From contig SKHH01000065.1 of assembly GCA_007117055.1 (NCBI GenBank), forward strand, positions 1 to 5,756: a stretch of 5,756 bases of DNA. The letters are read 5' to 3'. Positions within the stretch are counted from its first letter, which is position 1. Each line of letters starts with the position of its first letter. This DNA comes from Lishizhenia sp. (lineage in GTDB: Bacteria; Bacteroidota; Bacteroidia; Flavobacteriales_D; Crocinitomicaceae). Below, piece by piece: positions 5,497-5,756 of the stretch. A program made the position numbers and the translations under genes. The notes under the pieces are model-generated. The model saw nothing but the letters and a program-made list of their open reading frames with translations. It ran no database searches and had not been told where the DNA came from.

Positions 5497-5756
5497 ATGA
5501 TAAAAGATATTACTCAACGAGCAGACATAGAAACCTTGGTGAACGAGTTTTATGCTAAAGTTCGGAAAGACGCCATATTGGGGAAAATATTTGAAGAAGT
5601 TATTCAAGCTAATTGGCCTGAACATTTGGAAAAAATGTATCGTTTTTGGGAGACGGTTTTATTGAACAACCATACGTATCATGGAAGTCCGTTCATGCCC
5701 CACGCAAAGCTGCCTATTGGAAAGAAGCACTTTGCAAGATGGTTGGAATTATTCAA
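5497..5756 (+). CDS. Group III truncated haemoglobin, 5' part (runs off the window)
   Basis: The first 86 codons of a small haem protein, open to the window end (the final codon is incomplete). The sequence lines up with Campylobacter jejuni Ctb, a group III (P) truncated haemoglobin of about 127 residues. EFYAKVRKD carries Tyr19 (B10). NWPEHLEKMYRFWETVLL carries His43 (E7) and the FW pair at 50-51. PHAKLP carries His69, the proximal F8 haem ligand, and RWLELF follows. The G8 Trp and the C-terminal helices lie beyond the edge. Group III globins are linked to nitric oxide or oxygen chemistry; the exact reaction is not known for this one. ATG 5497 is used because the overlapping ATG at 5493 opens a frame that stops after 21 codons. 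It follows the small membrane protein gene by 10 nt, with no promoter between, so the two are probably co-transcribed. Confidence 0.88.
   Translation, partial: MIKDITQRADIETLVNEFYAKVRKDAILGKIFEEVIQANWPEHLEKMYRFWETVLLNNHTYHGSPFMPHAKLPIGKKHFARWLELF

Overview
The window is AT-rich and looks like chromosomal DNA of a Bacteroidota member, probably of the class Flavobacteriia. Three things point there. The 790-residue secreted protein carries a C-terminal type IX secretion (Por/gliding) sorting domain. Several genes have a good match to the Bacteroidota -7 promoter box TAnnTTTG and no clear Shine-Dalgarno sequence. The DoxD-DoxA fusion and the Rrf2/group III truncated haemoglobin grouping are also typical of that phylum. 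No mobile element, CRISPR array, tRNA or rRNA was seen.

Left part (19-2391, minus strand): one large gene for a secreted, modular protein. It has a signal peptide, a DUF3494 (ice-binding-like) beta-helix domain, five tandem Ig/PKD-like modules of two alternating types, one further Ig-like domain and a T9SS type A sorting domain. A TAGCTTTG promoter box lies just upstream. The 482 bp that follow (2392-2873) hold this promoter, an 18-bp dyad and no convincing gene.

Middle part (2874-4405, plus strand): a 125-residue membrane-anchored or exported protein of unknown function, then a DoxD-DoxA fusion, the predicted thiosulfate:quinone oxidoreductase. A hairpin lies between them and a longer one follows doxDA, so the right-hand genes probably form a separate unit.

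Right part (4704 to the window end, plus strand): three closely spaced genes. They encode an Rrf2-family regulator with three cysteines placed as in iron-sulfur NO/redox sensors, a 98-residue three-helix membrane protein of unknown function, and the first 86 codons of a group III truncated haemoglobin that runs off the window. The haemoglobin keeps the expected B10 Tyr, E7 His and F8 His. The set reads as a self-regulated response to nitric oxide or another redox stress, with the small membrane protein as its uncharacterised member. Whether thiosulfate oxidation is controlled by the same regulator is open. The most interesting unknowns are the small membrane protein, the 125-residue protein and the three dyads/repeats in the control regions.
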